From contig NZ_KB849765.1 of the NCBI RefSeq assembly GCF_000369005.1, positions 310,001-374,000 of the forward strand: DNA of 64,000 nucleotides. Direction: 5' to 3'. Position 1 is the first letter of the stretch. Each line of letters begins with the position of its first letter. Shown in pieces: positions 28,673-38,029 of this stretch. The notes under the pieces are model-generated. The model had not been told where the DNA came from. It searched no databases and saw nothing but the letters and a program-made list of their open reading frames with translations. The translations under genes and the position numbers were made by a program. The DNA comes from Acinetobacter beijerinckii CIP 110307. GTDB taxonomy: Bacteria; Pseudomonadota; Gammaproteobacteria; Pseudomonadales; Moraxellaceae.

Positions 28673-28790
28673 ATTTCTCTCTAAGATTCGATTAAACGAG
28701 AATTTTATTATTTATAACCTATGAATTTGATTCTCTACCCTTAATTTGTCGAATAAAAAATAGTATTTCTAATTTAATAGCTAAGTTAAC

Positions 28791-29093
28791 CTATAACACA
28801 TCAGTAAAATAGATAAGTCCTATCCGCTCATTTTTTAAGTTATGAAGCTCGTAATTCTTAAAGAAATTTAATTCTCCGTCATAACAAAGAAAATTTATTT
28901 CACAATGAATAAGCTCTCCTAATATCCATGAAGAGAAATCTTTGAATATAAATGAACAGGAGTAAAATAGATTTCCAATTTTTACTCTCAACATAATACG
29001 CAGACACTTTACATTATGTTCATTATAAAAATGATCAATATAGTCTCCATATACTTGATCACTATCTAGATAAATATAGGCTTGAGTTTTCAT
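28791..29093 (-). CDS. Hypothetical small protein
   Basis: 100 aa, AT-rich, aromatic- and Cys-containing (IGNLFYSCSFIFKDFSSW), no signal peptide or recognised family. The ATG at 29093 lies only 12 nt downstream (minus strand) of a strong terminator U-tract, and no Shine-Dalgarno is visible, so expression would need an unusual promoter/leader arrangement. It may be a degenerate or acquired ORF. Confidence 0.4.
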   Translation of the reverse strand: MKTQAYIYLDSDQVYGDYIDHFYNEHNVKCLRIMLRVKIGNLFYSCSFIFKDFSSWILGELIHCEINFLCYDGELNFFKNYELHNLKNERIGLIYFTDVL

Positions 29094-29104
29094 ATTGGTT
29101 TTAT

Positions 29105-29132
29105 AAAAAAGCGCATCTTACGATACGCTTTT
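29105..29132 (-). terminator. Intrinsic terminator after FAD oxidoreductase
   Basis: On the minus strand AAAAGCGTATC / GATGCGCTTTTTT forms a stem with one mismatch, a 4-nt loop and a U-tract. It lies 29 nt past the oxidoreductase stop codon. Confidence 0.82.
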
Positions 29133-29160
29133 AGCAGAAATTCTTTTACCTAATCAAGCA

Positions 29161-30570
29161 TTAAAGATCAAATAATTTTCCTGGGTTCATAATTCCGTTC
29201 GGATCAAACGCCAATTTCAATGCTTTCATATATTCAATTTCTTCAGGCGAACGTGAATATTCTAAATATGGCTTTTTAGTCATCCCCACACCATGTTCGG
29301 CAGAGATCGAACCATCATATTTTTTCACAGTCTCAAACACATATTTATTCACCACCTGACACTTCGCAAAGAATTCGTCTTTAGTTAAGTTTTCAGGTTT
29401 TAAAATATTTAAGTGCAAGTTACCATCACCAATATGACCGAACCAGCAGATTTCAAAGTCTGGATAGTTGTTTGCAACGATCGCATCAATTTCTGAGATA
29501 AACGCTGGCACATGCGTAATTAAAACTGAAATATCATTCTTATAAGGAATATACGGCGCAATAGATTCCGAAATATCTTCACGTAAACGCCATAAGCTCT
29601 GCGCTTGTTCTAAGCTTTGGCTCATTACACCATCAATCACCCAACCTTGTTCCATACAATGCTCAAAAATCTGCATTGCTTTGTCCATGATCGGCTCATA
29701 CGGCGCTTCAAATTCGAGTAACACATAGAATGGGCAAGTTGTTTCAAATGGACGTTGTACATGCCCACGATTCAAGACTTTTTGCATTGCCACTTCACCA
29801 AAGAACTCGAATGCAGTTAAGTCGATTTCTTTTTGGAAAGCATGTAATACAGGCATCACCGCTTCAAAGTCAGGCGTACCCAATACCATGACTTGTAAGT
29901 TTTGTGGTTGACGCTCAAGTTTAATCTCAGCTTCTGTCACTAAACCTAATGTGCCTTCACCACCGATAAACAAATGCTGCAATGCATAACCCGTCGCATT
30001 TTTAATCATGCCTTTGTTTAAACGTAAAATGTCGCCTTTACCCGTCACAACCGTTAAGCCAAGCACCCAGTTACGTGTCATGCCGTATTTGATCACTTTA
30101 ATACCGCCTGCATTGGTTCCGATATTCCCACCAATCTGACTAGAACCTGTCGATGCAAAATCAACTGGGTAATACATGCCTTGTTGTTCGGCATAATTTT
30201 GCAATTGTTCAGTCACCACACCTGCTTGAACGCGAACCATACGATCGGCTGGCAAAAACTCCAAGATCTGATTCATCTTGTCGAAACTAATTACGATTTC
30301 GCCATTATTCGCCACAGCACCAGCCGATAAACCTGTACGACCACCCGATGGCGTAATCGCAACATTGAATTGATTGGCAAGTTTTACAATCGACTGCACT
30401 TGTTCAGTGCTTGAAGGGAAAACGATGACTGATGGGTTCGGATCAAAATGTTTAGTATGATCTCGTCCCCAATTTTCTAAACTGTCAGCATCGGTTTTAA
30501 TACGGCTTTCACCCACAATTGCGGTTAATTGGGTTAATAACTCAGGTGTCAAATCGACTGAAGCATTCAT
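29161..30570 (-). CDS. FAD-binding oxidoreductase, probable D-2-hydroxyglutarate dehydrogenase
   Basis: 469 aa. The N-terminal FAD-binding (PCMH/VAO) domain shows VTPSGGRTGLSAGA and GSSQIGGNIGTNAGG. The C-terminal FAD-linked oxidase domain shows WFGHIGDGNLHLN and SAEHGVGMTK. The family includes D-lactate dehydrogenases, GlcD and D-2-hydroxyglutarate dehydrogenases. The last is favoured because serA is divergently transcribed 359 nt away: SerA reduces 2-oxoglutarate to D-2-hydroxyglutarate, and in Pseudomonas a neighbouring dehydrogenase recycles it. Electrons would go to an ETF or quinone. Substrate assignment is inference; the enzyme class is firm. Confidence 0.85.
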   Translation of the reverse strand: MNASVDLTPELLTQLTAIVGESRIKTDADSLENWGRDHTKHFDPNPSVIVFPSSTEQVQSIVKLANQFNVAITPSGGRTGLSAGAVANNGEIVISFDKMNQILEFLPADRMVRVQAGVVTEQLQNYAEQQGMYYPVDFASTGSSQIGGNIGTNAGGIKVIKYGMTRNWVLGLTVVTGKGDILRLNKGMIKNATGYALQHLFIGGEGTLGLVTEAEIKLERQPQNLQVMVLGTPDFEAVMPVLHAFQKEIDLTAFEFFGEVAMQKVLNRGHVQRPFETTCPFYVLLEFEAPYEPIMDKAMQIFEHCMEQGWVIDGVMSQSLEQAQSLWRLREDISESIAPYIPYKNDISVLITHVPAFISEIDAIVANNYPDFEICWFGHIGDGNLHLNILKPENLTKDEFFAKCQVVNKYVFETVKKYDGSISAEHGVGMTKKPYLEYSRSPEEIEYMKALKLAFDPNGIMNPGKLFDL

Positions 30571-30929
30571 CGTTTACAGGCCTAGCAAGAAGTAGATATT
30601 GAGCTTTTGGATAACAACATAATATTTTTCAATCCCTTAGTAATATCGACATCGAAATATCCAAAATATAGAAACGCTGGCGAACACACCAAACTTGATC
30701 ATGCTCAAGCTTGATTATCGTATTTGTTTATTTTACATGTAAGCACACGAGGGATAAAGCATCGGATGCAAGATACTTCATTTTCCGAAGCCCTATAAGC
30801 AATAAAATTCAGCAATAACTGAAAAAATATCAACAATTCTGCTGAGCTAATTTTAAACGAAATATCTATAACTCAAAGCTGTATGCTATGATACCGCAAC
30901 TAAATTTTGGCCTTTGTAGCGGAGCCGTA
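30571..30929. other. Divergent promoter region between FAD oxidoreductase and serA
   Basis: 359 nt with no ORF I can support. A small inverted repeat CTTGA-N6-TCAAG (30694-30709) could be an operator, but I see no named regulator motif. It must contain both promoters. Confidence 0.45.
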
Positions 30930-32162
30930 ATGAGCCAACATCTATCACTACCGAAAGATAAAATCCGTTTCCTTTTGTTAGAAGGTGTGCATCAAAATGC
31001 CATCGATACCTTAAATGCGGCGGGTTATACCAACATCGATTATCACAAAACTGCGCTTGAAGGCGAAGCTTTGAAAGAAGCAGTCAAAGATGCGCACTTT
31101 ATTGGTATTCGTTCGCGTACTCAATTGACTGAAGAAATCTTTGAAGCAGCGAATAAATTGATTGCAGTTGGTTGTTTCTGTATCGGTACTAACCAAGTCG
31201 ATTTAAAAGCGGCGATGTCTCGTGGTATCCCAGTTTTTAACGCGCCTTATTCAAATACACGTTCTGTAGCAGAATTGGTTCTTGCTGAAGCAATTTTATT
31301 ACTTCGTCGTGTACCTGAAAAATCAAAAGATACACATGCAGGTGGTTGGAACAAATCGGCTGTTGGTTCTTTTGAAACGCGTGGTAAGACTTTAGGTATT
31401 ATTGGCTACGGTTCAATTGGTTCACAACTTTCAGTTTTAGCTGAAAGCTTGGGTATGAAAGTTTGCTATTACGATGCGGTAACTAAATTACCTTTAGGTA
31501 ATGCACGTCAAGTCGGTTCATTAGACGAACTTTTAGCAACTGCGGATGTGGTTTCTCTCCACGTTCCAGATGTTCCTTCTACTCGTAATTTCTTCAAAAA
31601 AGAACAATTCGCGAAAATGAAAGAGGGTTCGATCTTCATTAATGCTGCACGCGGTACATGTGTGATTATTGAAGATTTAGCAGATGCGATTAAATCTGGT
31701 CACATTGCTGGCGCAGCGGTTGACGTATTCCCGAAAGAGCCAAAAGCCAATGGTGAAGAATTCGTTTCTCCACTTCGTGGCTTAGACAACGTGATTTTAA
31801 CACCGCACGTAGGTGGTTCTACGATGGAAGCGCAAGCAAACATTGGTTTAGAAGTTGCTGAAAAATTCGTTGCGTATTCAGATAAAGGTATGACGCTTTC
31901 AGCGGTGAACTTCCCAGAAATCGCGTTACCACTTTCTGATGGTCAGCATCGTTTACTGCACATTCACAAAAACGTACCGGGTGTATTGTCTAAGATCAAT
32001 ACATTATTCGCTGAACAAGGCATCAACATCTCTGGTCAATCATTGATGACTAAAGGTGATATCGGTTACTTAGTGATGGATGTGGATGCATCTGCATCTC
32101 AAGAAGCTTTGGATACCTTGAACCATGTTGAAGGTACAATCCGAGTTCGCGTATTGTTCTAA
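30930..32162 (+). CDS. serA: D-3-phosphoglycerate dehydrogenase
   Basis: 410 aa from the ATG at 30930, with GGAG 5 nt upstream; an in-frame ATG at 30888 has no such site. It catalyses the first step of serine synthesis, 3-phosphoglycerate to 3-phosphohydroxypyruvate with NAD+. Seen: Rossmann motif LGIIGYGSIGSQ, catalytic segments SLHVPDVPSTRNF and FINAARG, His in LTPHVGGST, and a C-terminal ACT domain (VPGVLSKINTLFAEQGINI) for serine feedback. Same length as E. coli SerA. Confidence 0.96.
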   Translation: MSQHLSLPKDKIRFLLLEGVHQNAIDTLNAAGYTNIDYHKTALEGEALKEAVKDAHFIGIRSRTQLTEEIFEAANKLIAVGCFCIGTNQVDLKAAMSRGIPVFNAPYSNTRSVAELVLAEAILLLRRVPEKSKDTHAGGWNKSAVGSFETRGKTLGIIGYGSIGSQLSVLAESLGMKVCYYDAVTKLPLGNARQVGSLDELLATADVVSLHVPDVPSTRNFFKKEQFAKMKEGSIFINAARGTCVIIEDLADAIKSGHIAGAAVDVFPKEPKANGEEFVSPLRGLDNVILTPHVGGSTMEAQANIGLEVAEKFVAYSDKGMTLSAVNFPEIALPLSDGQHRLLHIHKNVPGVLSKINTLFAEQGINISGQSLMTKGDIGYLVMDVDASASQEALDTLNHVEGTIRVRVLF

Positions 32163-32183
32163 TTATATAATTCAGAACAATCT

Positions 32184-32215
32184 AAAAAAGCCACAGTAAA
32201 TGCTGTGGCTTTTTT
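32184..32215 (+). terminator. Intrinsic terminator after serA
   Basis: AAAAAAGCCACAG / CTGTGGCTTTTTT is a 13-bp stem with a 6-nt loop and flanking A/T tracts. Confidence 0.92.
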
Positions 32216-32267
32216 ATGGGTGATTGAATTATTATGTGAATATTATACTGAATGTTAAAAAAATAAG

Positions 32268-33149
32268 ATGTCTGCCTCAATGTTGAAAACACCACTTCAT
32301 GCCGTATTGCTGTTGATGCTTGCAATGATTTGCGTTCAAGGCAGTGGTTCTTTAGCCAAAATTCTATTTCAAAGTTTTCCAGTACTGACCGTTTCTGCCA
32401 TGCGCTTGTTTTTTGGTGCGATTATTTTGGCAGTTATCTTTAAAATTTGGACCATCAATTTTAAAGTTGTGCGCTGGAAAGCCATTTGTACTTATGGAAT
32501 TGCGCTTGCAGGCATGAATGCGCTGTTCTATTTATCGCTTGAAAGATTACCCTTAGGACTTGCCGTTGCTTTTGAGTTTATCGGACCATTGAGCGTAGCG
32601 CTTTATTATGCGCGTCAAAAATATGATTTTATTTGGGTTGGCTGTGCAATTTTAGGCTTAATTCTGCTGTTTCCATTACAACAAGCTCAACACGGACTCG
32701 ATTTATTGGGGGTCTTTTTTGCGATAAGCGCTGGTGCATGTTGGGCAGTGTATATTATTGCAGGACAGAAGCCATCAGGCATATCGGGTAATCATACTGT
32801 ATGTTTGGGTATGAGTATCGGCATGCTATGTCTCATTCCTTTTACTGTATATTCAGGTGCAATTGATCGCGTATTTGAATTACCTAATCTCTATTATTTT
32901 ATTGGACTGGCGATCTTAGCCAGTGCTTTGCCGTTTACCCTAGAAATGATCGCATTAAGAAGTCTAACGCCCTTGAGCTTTGGTACTTTAATGAGCCTTG
33001 AACCTGCTGTAGCAGCCCTATCAGGATTTATCTTTTTGGGTGAAACCTTATTGTGGAATCAATGGCTTGCACTTGGCACGATTATCATTGCATCGATTGG
33101 TTGTACCGTTACCACGCAACGTGCCCGACTGCAAAACGAGCGTACATAA
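32268..33149 (+). CDS. EamA-family exporter (RhtA-like)
   Basis: 293 aa with ten predicted helices in two EamA repeats. VQGSGSLAKILFQSFPVLTVSA and GLAVAFEFIGPLSVALY are close to the threonine/homoserine exporter RhtA. A paralogue follows at 33242 on the same strand, after a small hairpin terminator, so the pair probably arose by tandem duplication. Substrate likely an amino acid, not proven. Confidence 0.85.
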   Translation: MSASMLKTPLHAVLLLMLAMICVQGSGSLAKILFQSFPVLTVSAMRLFFGAIILAVIFKIWTINFKVVRWKAICTYGIALAGMNALFYLSLERLPLGLAVAFEFIGPLSVALYYARQKYDFIWVGCAILGLILLFPLQQAQHGLDLLGVFFAISAGACWAVYIIAGQKPSGISGNHTVCLGMSIGMLCLIPFTVYSGAIDRVFELPNLYYFIGLAILASALPFTLEMIALRSLTPLSFGTLMSLEPAVAALSGFIFLGETLLWNQWLALGTIIIASIGCTVTTQRARLQNERT

Positions 33150-33196
33150 AATGAAAAATCACCAATCTACGCTCTCCACTTCAACTTATAATTTTG

Positions 33197-33219
33197 AAAC
33201 CTATTGTTTAGGTTTTTTT
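33197..33219 (+). terminator. Short intrinsic terminator between EamA genes
   Basis: AAACCTA / TAGGTTT with a 5-nt loop and a run of T. The stem is short, so read-through to the second EamA gene is likely. Confidence 0.6.
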
Positions 33220-33241
33220 ACTTTGATTTTGTAGAATCGCC

Positions 33242-34108
33242 ATGAAAAATATTCAGTTGATCGCAGTGCTATACATGGTTCTATCCATGGTGTCATATCA
33301 AATCAGCGCTTCGTTTGCCAAACAACTTATTGCAACTCTCGACCCACTCACTGTCACCATTTTAAGACTCTGTTTTGCGACAATTTTAGTTGCAATCATG
33401 TTCCGTTCTTGGACGATATTGTCTAAGCTCAAATCTCTTAAATGGCGAGACTTATTGCTATATAGTGCGTCTTTGGGCTGTATGAATATTTTATTTTATA
33501 CGTCTTTAGGTAAGTTACCTCAAGGTATTGCAGTGGGTCTTGAATTTATTGGTCCTTTGGGATTAGCGCTGCTATCAATCAAACAGCGCAGTGATTATAT
33601 TTGGGTGGTTTTTGCCATTCTTGGAATCGCACTCATGGTTCCTTGGCACGATGCGAACTCGGAAAATTTCTCTTATTTTGGAGCAGCTTGCGCTTTAAGT
33701 GCAGGACTGTTTTGGGCTTTGTATATTTATTTTGGGCATCGTGTTGTGCAACAAAATATCGGAATGCATGCACTCACAATTGCGATTGGTTTGTCAGCAC
33801 TGACATTATTACCATTCGGACTCTGGAATAACACACCTGCTTTGCTAGATACCCAATATTGGGGCAAAGCCTTAGTGATTGCCGTTTTAGCCACTGCTAT
33901 TCCCTATGCACTCGATCTCATGGCTTTAAAACGTTTAAGCAAACTCAGTTATGGAACACTGACCAGTCTTGCACCAGCTTTGGCAGCTTTGGCTGGATTA
34001 CTGATCTTGCATGAACAAATCAGCATGATTCAGTGGTTTGCACTTTTCTGTATCATGATCGCATCGATTGGAGTGACCTTACGTGGTGAAAAAACACAAA
34101 CACCGTAA
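33242..34108 (+). CDS. EamA-family exporter (RhtA-like paralogue)
   Basis: 288 aa, ten predicted helices, homologous along its length to the preceding EamA protein (VSYQISASFAKQLI, GIAVGLEFIGPLGLALLS, and LKRLSKLSYGTLTSL matching LRSLTPLSFGTLMSL). The C-terminal signature LAALAGLLILHEQ is typical of the family. Likely metabolite or amino-acid exporter; divergence from its neighbour suggests different substrate ranges. Confidence 0.85.
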   Translation: MKNIQLIAVLYMVLSMVSYQISASFAKQLIATLDPLTVTILRLCFATILVAIMFRSWTILSKLKSLKWRDLLLYSASLGCMNILFYTSLGKLPQGIAVGLEFIGPLGLALLSIKQRSDYIWVVFAILGIALMVPWHDANSENFSYFGAACALSAGLFWALYIYFGHRVVQQNIGMHALTIAIGLSALTLLPFGLWNNTPALLDTQYWGKALVIAVLATAIPYALDLMALKRLSKLSYGTLTSLAPALAALAGLLILHEQISMIQWFALFCIMIASIGVTLRGEKTQTP

Positions 34109-34146
34109 GTACACTCCGCTCTGCTCATTATTGTTATAACGAAAAA

Positions 34147-34593
34147 TTAGGTATCTGCATTTTTATATTTCTGATATTCGGCTAAATACTTTTTACCTAA
34201 TTTTTCCTTTTCACTCTCCTCTAAAATTTTTCCAGCTTGTTGGAAAAACTTATGTTCCTCTTCCTTTAGGTGATGATGAACCTTTTCACTTAATTGTTTA
34301 GCAGTTGCAATCCAACTTGGACTACTCATATCCGTTTCTTCAAGTTGCTCGACCAATTCATCCATTTCATGGTGTTCAGCCAAGGCATGTCGAGTGATAT
34401 CCAAACCTACATCATTAAACATTAAAGGAATATATAAATAGCGATCTTCAGCCACGGAATGTGCATAAAGTTCATTTTTTAATAAATCAAATAATTCTTT
34501 TCTGTCTTCACTTGCCCCACTCGTTTCAATCAAGCTATTCGCTAAACTACGTTGTAACTCATGACTTTCTCGGAGTGCTTCAAATATATTCAT
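34147..34593 (-). CDS. Hemerythrin HHE-domain protein
   Basis: 148 aa; AGAGGTG precedes the ATG. A four-helix hemerythrin-like domain with candidate di-iron ligands His11, His45, Glu49, His74/75, His107/108 and Glu112 (AHSVAED, AEHHEMDE, VHHHLKEEEHKFF). Such proteins bind oxygen or protect iron centres from oxidative or nitrosative stress. Cytoplasmic. Monocistronic. Confidence 0.88.
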   Translation of the reverse strand: MNIFEALRESHELQRSLANSLIETSGASEDRKELFDLLKNELYAHSVAEDRYLYIPLMFNDVGLDITRHALAEHHEMDELVEQLEETDMSSPSWIATAKQLSEKVHHHLKEEEHKFFQQAGKILEESEKEKLGKKYLAEYQKYKNADT

Positions 34594-34745
34594 TATTCAC
34601 CTCTATGATTGGCTAATCGCCACAATACAGAATTAAAAAACATCCTCGTATTGTGGAATGTGGCTAGATACCCATCATAGAAAGTGTATTTTTTTCAAAC
34701 AGCATCAATTAGGTTTGTTTTTGTATTGAAAATTTATCTTTAAAT

Positions 34746-35516
34746 TCAAGCAGCCACAATAATTTGATATCCCAGACGGCAAATCAGAATACTCACTAAA
34801 ATTAAAAATAAAATTCGAATAAAACCACTACCATATTTCAAAGCGAGACGTACGCCTAATAATGAACCTGCAATATTTGCAACTGCCATCATCAAACCAA
34901 GTGAGAAAAGCACATGGCCTGTGGGAATAAAGAAACTCAGCGCCGCAAGATTGGTCATGAAATTGCCAATTTTTGATAATGCAGATGCATGCAAGAAATC
35001 AACTTGCAGAAAACGAATAAAAAAGAAAATAAAGAAACTGCCTGTACCCGGTCCAAAGATACCATCATAAAACCCGATCGCAAGACTACCAATTGCAGCA
35101 AAGATCAAAAGTTTTGGCGTAATTCGTTGATCCACATGAACTTGCCCAAATTGCTTTTTCATGAAGGTATAAATCGCAATCACGATCAGCATAACCAATA
35201 CGAAAGGTCTTAAAATATGTGTCGGAATCATAGAGACACATGCAGCACCTGCGAATGAGCTGATAAAAGCAAAAATGGCAATTACAACGAGTAATGGCCA
35301 TTTTAATTTTACTCGTCGCACAAATGAAAACGCTGCTGAAGCGGTTCCACAGATTGAAGCAACTTTGTTAGTTCCAAACAACGTTGCCGGTGATGTATTC
35401 GGTAATGCCCCCATTAATGCGGGAATTTGGATAAGACCACCACCACCAACTGCCGCATCAATGGTTCCCGCACAAAAAGCAAAGAACATAAGACTCAGAA
35501 TCAGTTCCCATTCCAT
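34746..35516 (-). CDS. TauE/SafE-family membrane permease
   Basis: 256 aa from the ATG at 35516 (a TTG at 35522 also fits). Seven to eight helices. Family motifs FCAGTIDAAVGGGGLIQIPAL at the N-terminus and FYDGIFGPGTGSFF in the second half match YfcA-type sulfite/sulfonate exporters. Substrate unknown. It starts about 11 nt after truB ends on the same strand and may be co-transcribed with it. Confidence 0.88.
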   Translation of the reverse strand: MEWELILSLMFFAFCAGTIDAAVGGGGLIQIPALMGALPNTSPATLFGTNKVASICGTASAAFSFVRRVKLKWPLLVVIAIFAFISSFAGAACVSMIPTHILRPFVLVMLIVIAIYTFMKKQFGQVHVDQRITPKLLIFAAIGSLAIGFYDGIFGPGTGSFFIFFFIRFLQVDFLHASALSKIGNFMTNLAALSFFIPTGHVLFSLGLMMAVANIAGSLLGVRLALKYGSGFIRILFLILVSILICRLGYQIIVAA

Positions 35517-35527
35517 CGACAATGACC

Positions 35528-36421
35528 CTATAAATTGAGTAAGCGTTTTGGAACAAGACGTTTTTTATCTGTAATTTCAGCTAAACCTAAACAACGTTCA
35601 CCATCAAAAACCAAAACTTCAGCCGCTGCCTCATGATCAATATTACTTTCCTGACCATTGCCAAAATACTTTTCACGCCCCTCAGGTAATTGAACTCTTG
35701 GAAAATGTTCCACGGGTGCATAGACCGACAGCAATAAAGCATCGCGTTGTTCTAGTGAAAGGCTTTCAAGATATTCAATGGTATAACTTGGATTAATCTC
35801 AAAGTGTCCCGTTTGGGTACGATGTAATTTTGTCAAATGTCCACCGCAGCCCAAAGCTTCACCAATATCTTCCCCTAATACACGGATATAAGTTCCCTTT
35901 GAACAAGTCACATCTAAAGTAAGACTATCTTCAGTAAAACTAAGCAATGTTAAGTTATAAATCGTTACTGGGCGTGCTTCACGTTCAATTTCAATTCCCT
36001 TTCGAGCTAACTCATAGAGAGGACGACCATCACGTTTTAAAGCAGAATACATTGGGGGAATTTGCTGAATATCACCTCGAAATTTTTCTAATACGTGTTC
36101 AATGCTTTCTGTTGTTAAGTGAGGTACTGGTCTTTGTTGTAAAATCTTACCTTCTACATCACCTGTGGCTGTGGTTTGCCCAAGCTTTACCGTCGTTTGA
36201 TAGCGTTTGGTTGAATCAAGTAAATAATGTGAAAACTTAGTCGCCTCACCCAAGCAAATTGGTAATAAGCCTGTTGCCAAGGGATCCAATGCACCCGTAT
36301 GTCCAGCTTTTTGTGCGTTGAAAAGTCGACGTACTTTCTGAAGCGCGGAATTAGAACTTAAACCCAAAGGTTTATTCAATAAGAAAACGCCGCTTAAGTG
36401 ACGATAAGAACTTTTTTTCAT
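35528..36421 (-). CDS. truB: tRNA pseudouridine-55 synthase
   Basis: 297 aa from the ATG at 36421. It converts U55 of the tRNA T-loop to pseudouridine. The catalytic Asp46 lies in [32 protein letters not shown] is the family N-terminus, and a C-terminal PUA-like domain is present. The usual partner rbfA/infB is not adjacent; instead truB sits between rplS and a TauE/SafE gene. Confidence 0.96.
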   Translation of the reverse strand: MKKSSYRHLSGVFLLNKPLGLSSNSALQKVRRLFNAQKAGHTGALDPLATGLLPICLGEATKFSHYLLDSTKRYQTTVKLGQTTATGDVEGKILQQRPVPHLTTESIEHVLEKFRGDIQQIPPMYSALKRDGRPLYELARKGIEIEREARPVTIYNLTLLSFTEDSLTLDVTCSKGTYIRVLGEDIGEALGCGGHLTKLHRTQTGHFEINPSYTIEYLESLSLEQRDALLLSVYAPVEHFPRVQLPEGREKYFGNGQESNIDHEAAAEVLVFDGERCLGLAEITDKKRLVPKRLLNL

Positions 36422-36590
36422 AAATAAAAAGCCAGACAATAAAGGCGTATTTTATCAAAAAACCAGCTCTAAAATTTTAATAAAAGCAGTATTTTTACAG
36501 CAAAGAGCAAGATTAAAGTTCGATCTAAATCGATCACAGGTTCGCAATTAATTACTTTTAAAATATAATTTTTTATTTTGATACGACCAT

Positions 36591-36620
36591 AAAAAAATGC
36601 GCCTAATAGCGCATTTTTTT
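36591..36620 (-). terminator. Intrinsic terminator of the rpsP-rplS operon
   Basis: AAAAAAATGCGC / GCGCATTTTTTT, 6-nt loop, A/T tracts on both sides. It is 20 nt past the rplS stop codon on the minus strand. Confidence 0.92.
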
Positions 36621-36640
36621 GCTTTAAAACAAAGTTAAAA

Positions 36641-37012
36641 TTAACCTTGTTTACGAGCTGGTAATTTTTCACGAATACGTGCAGCTTTACCAGACAACTC
36701 GCGTAGGTAGTAAAGTTTAGCACGACGAACGTCACCACGACGTTTCACTTCGATTTTAGCAACAACTGGAGAGTGAGTTTGGAAAACACGCTCAACACCA
36801 ACGCCGCTAGAAATTTTACGAACTGTGAAAGCAGAGTTTAAACCACGGTTTTTCTTCGCGATTACAACACCTTCAAATGCCTGAAGACGCTCACGCTCAC
36901 CCTCTTTTACTTTAACCTGAACGATAACTGTATCGCCTGGTGCAAAAGCAGGAATGTCTGATTTTAACTGTGCATTTTCAACAGCTTGAACTAAAGGATG
37001 CTTACCACTCAT
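36641..37012 (-). CDS. rplS: 50S ribosomal protein L19
   Basis: 123 aa. A ribosomal protein at the 30S-50S interface. [19 protein letters not shown] and [13 protein letters not shown] are conserved. Last gene of rpsP-rimM-trmD-rplS, separated from trmD by an unusually long 230-nt spacer with several hairpins. Confidence 0.97.
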   Translation of the reverse strand: MSGKHPLVQAVENAQLKSDIPAFAPGDTVIVQVKVKEGERERLQAFEGVVIAKKNRGLNSAFTVRKISSGVGVERVFQTHSPVVAKIEVKRRGDVRRAKLYYLRELSGKAARIREKLPARKQG

Positions 37013-37157
37013 GTGGAGTCTCCAAATGTGCGGGAGAGAAGAGGTCTCTTACACCGCTGGGAATAGAGGCTAAAGCGCATATCTCCCGTTTAACTTTCCC
37101 CTTAGAACACATGTTCCAAGGAGCCTATTATTCAACTTAAACAAAGTTTAAGTAGCA

Positions 37158-37178
37158 ACTCGAAGCTAAGCTTCTCGT
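37158..37178. repeat. Dispersed palindromic repeat copy D
   Basis: ACTCGAAGC-TAA-GCTTCTCGT: a perfect GAAGC/GCTTC stem. The 21-nt core matches the reverse complement of three copies inside the pilE leader region at 39.5 kb (39512, 39553, 39629). It lies in the trmD-rplS spacer. Confidence 0.6.
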
Positions 37179-37198
37179 TTGTTACAAGAATAAAAGCA

Positions 37199-37235
37199 GT
37201 GCTATATTGAATAGCACGTCCAAGTCATACTTGGA
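37199..37235 (-). promoter_or_regulatory. Paired hairpins upstream of rplS
   Basis: Two adjacent stems, GTGCTAT/ATAGCAC (37199-37217) and TCCAAG/CTTGGA (37219-37235), begin directly after the trmD stop codon. With no U-tract and with rplS downstream, they look like an RNA processing or leader structure rather than a terminator. Confidence 0.4.
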
Positions 37236-37242
37236 TTTACCT

Positions 37243-37983
37243 TTATCCTTGCGAATTTTTTAACCATTTTATTTGCTGCTTGGTCAATTCCACTTTTTCT
37301 ACCAACTCTGGTCGGCGATCTAAAGTACGTTGATAACGCTGCAAAAAACGCCATTTTTCTATATTGGCATGATGTCCTGATTTAAGTACCTCAGGCACAT
37401 CCAACCCTTCAAAATGGTCAGGTTTTGTATATTGTGGACAATCTAACAAACCATCCACAAAAGAATCTTGTATCGCGGATTGCTCATCAGACATGACATT
37501 TGGCAATCGACGAATAATACTATCAAGCAACACCATCGCAGGAAGTTCACCACCTGATAAAACGTAATCCCCTATTGACCATTCTTGATCAACATAATGC
37601 TGGATTAAACGCTCATCCACCCCCTCATAACGTCCACACAATACAACCAAACCATCATATTCAACGAATTGTTGTACCGCCTGTTCACTTAGGGTTTTGC
37701 CTTGCGGTGACATATACACCACTGGCACATGAACACAGCCTGCTTGCGAAGCAAGTTGTTTAGCATGGCTAATTGCTTTCGCCAAAGGCTCAGCCATCAT
37801 CACCATACCTGGACCACCACCAAATGGACGCTCATCCACTCGTTTGTAGTTGCCCTCAGCAAAATCTCGTGGGTTTATGCAAGTTAATTGCACGATGTCA
37901 CGTTTCGCTGCACGTCCGCTAATCCCGTATGCTGTAATCGCTTCGAACATCTCAGGAAATAATGTGATGACTGCAAAAAACAC
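37243..37983 (-). CDS. trmD: tRNA (guanine-37-N1)-methyltransferase
   Basis: 246 aa SPOUT-class enzyme forming m1G37 next to the anticodon, which prevents +1 frameshifting. Seen: [34 protein letters not shown], and the knot region [16 protein letters not shown] with [11 protein letters not shown]. Standard position between rimM and rplS. Confidence 0.97.
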   Translation of the reverse strand: MFFAVITLFPEMFEAITAYGISGRAAKRDIVQLTCINPRDFAEGNYKRVDERPFGGGPGMVMMAEPLAKAISHAKQLASQAGCVHVPVVYMSPQGKTLSEQAVQQFVEYDGLVVLCGRYEGVDERLIQHYVDQEWSIGDYVLSGGELPAMVLLDSIIRRLPNVMSDEQSAIQDSFVDGLLDCPQYTKPDHFEGLDVPEVLKSGHHANIEKWRFLQRYQRTLDRRPELVEKVELTKQQIKWLKNSQG

Positions 37984-38029
37984 CGCAGACTCCTCTCATT
38001 TCCTGCTGCGCTACTTCCCCTCGAAAGGA

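Noticed and set aside
29161..30570. Glycolate oxidase GlcD or respiratory D-lactate dehydrogenase
   Set aside because: Same fold, but no glcE/glcF genes follow and the divergent serA favours D-2-hydroxyglutarate; kept as an alternative only.
35275..35538. 87-aa plus-strand ORF
   Set aside because: Antisense to the TauE/SafE permease, no RBS and low-complexity composition from the opposite frame; a shadow.
36469..36738. 89-aa minus-strand ORF overlapping rplS end
   Set aside because: Runs through the rplS terminator and overlaps rplS in another frame; not a gene.
37199..37235. Operon terminator after trmD
   Set aside because: Hairpins lack a U-tract and rplS, the last operon gene, lies downstream with its own strong terminator.
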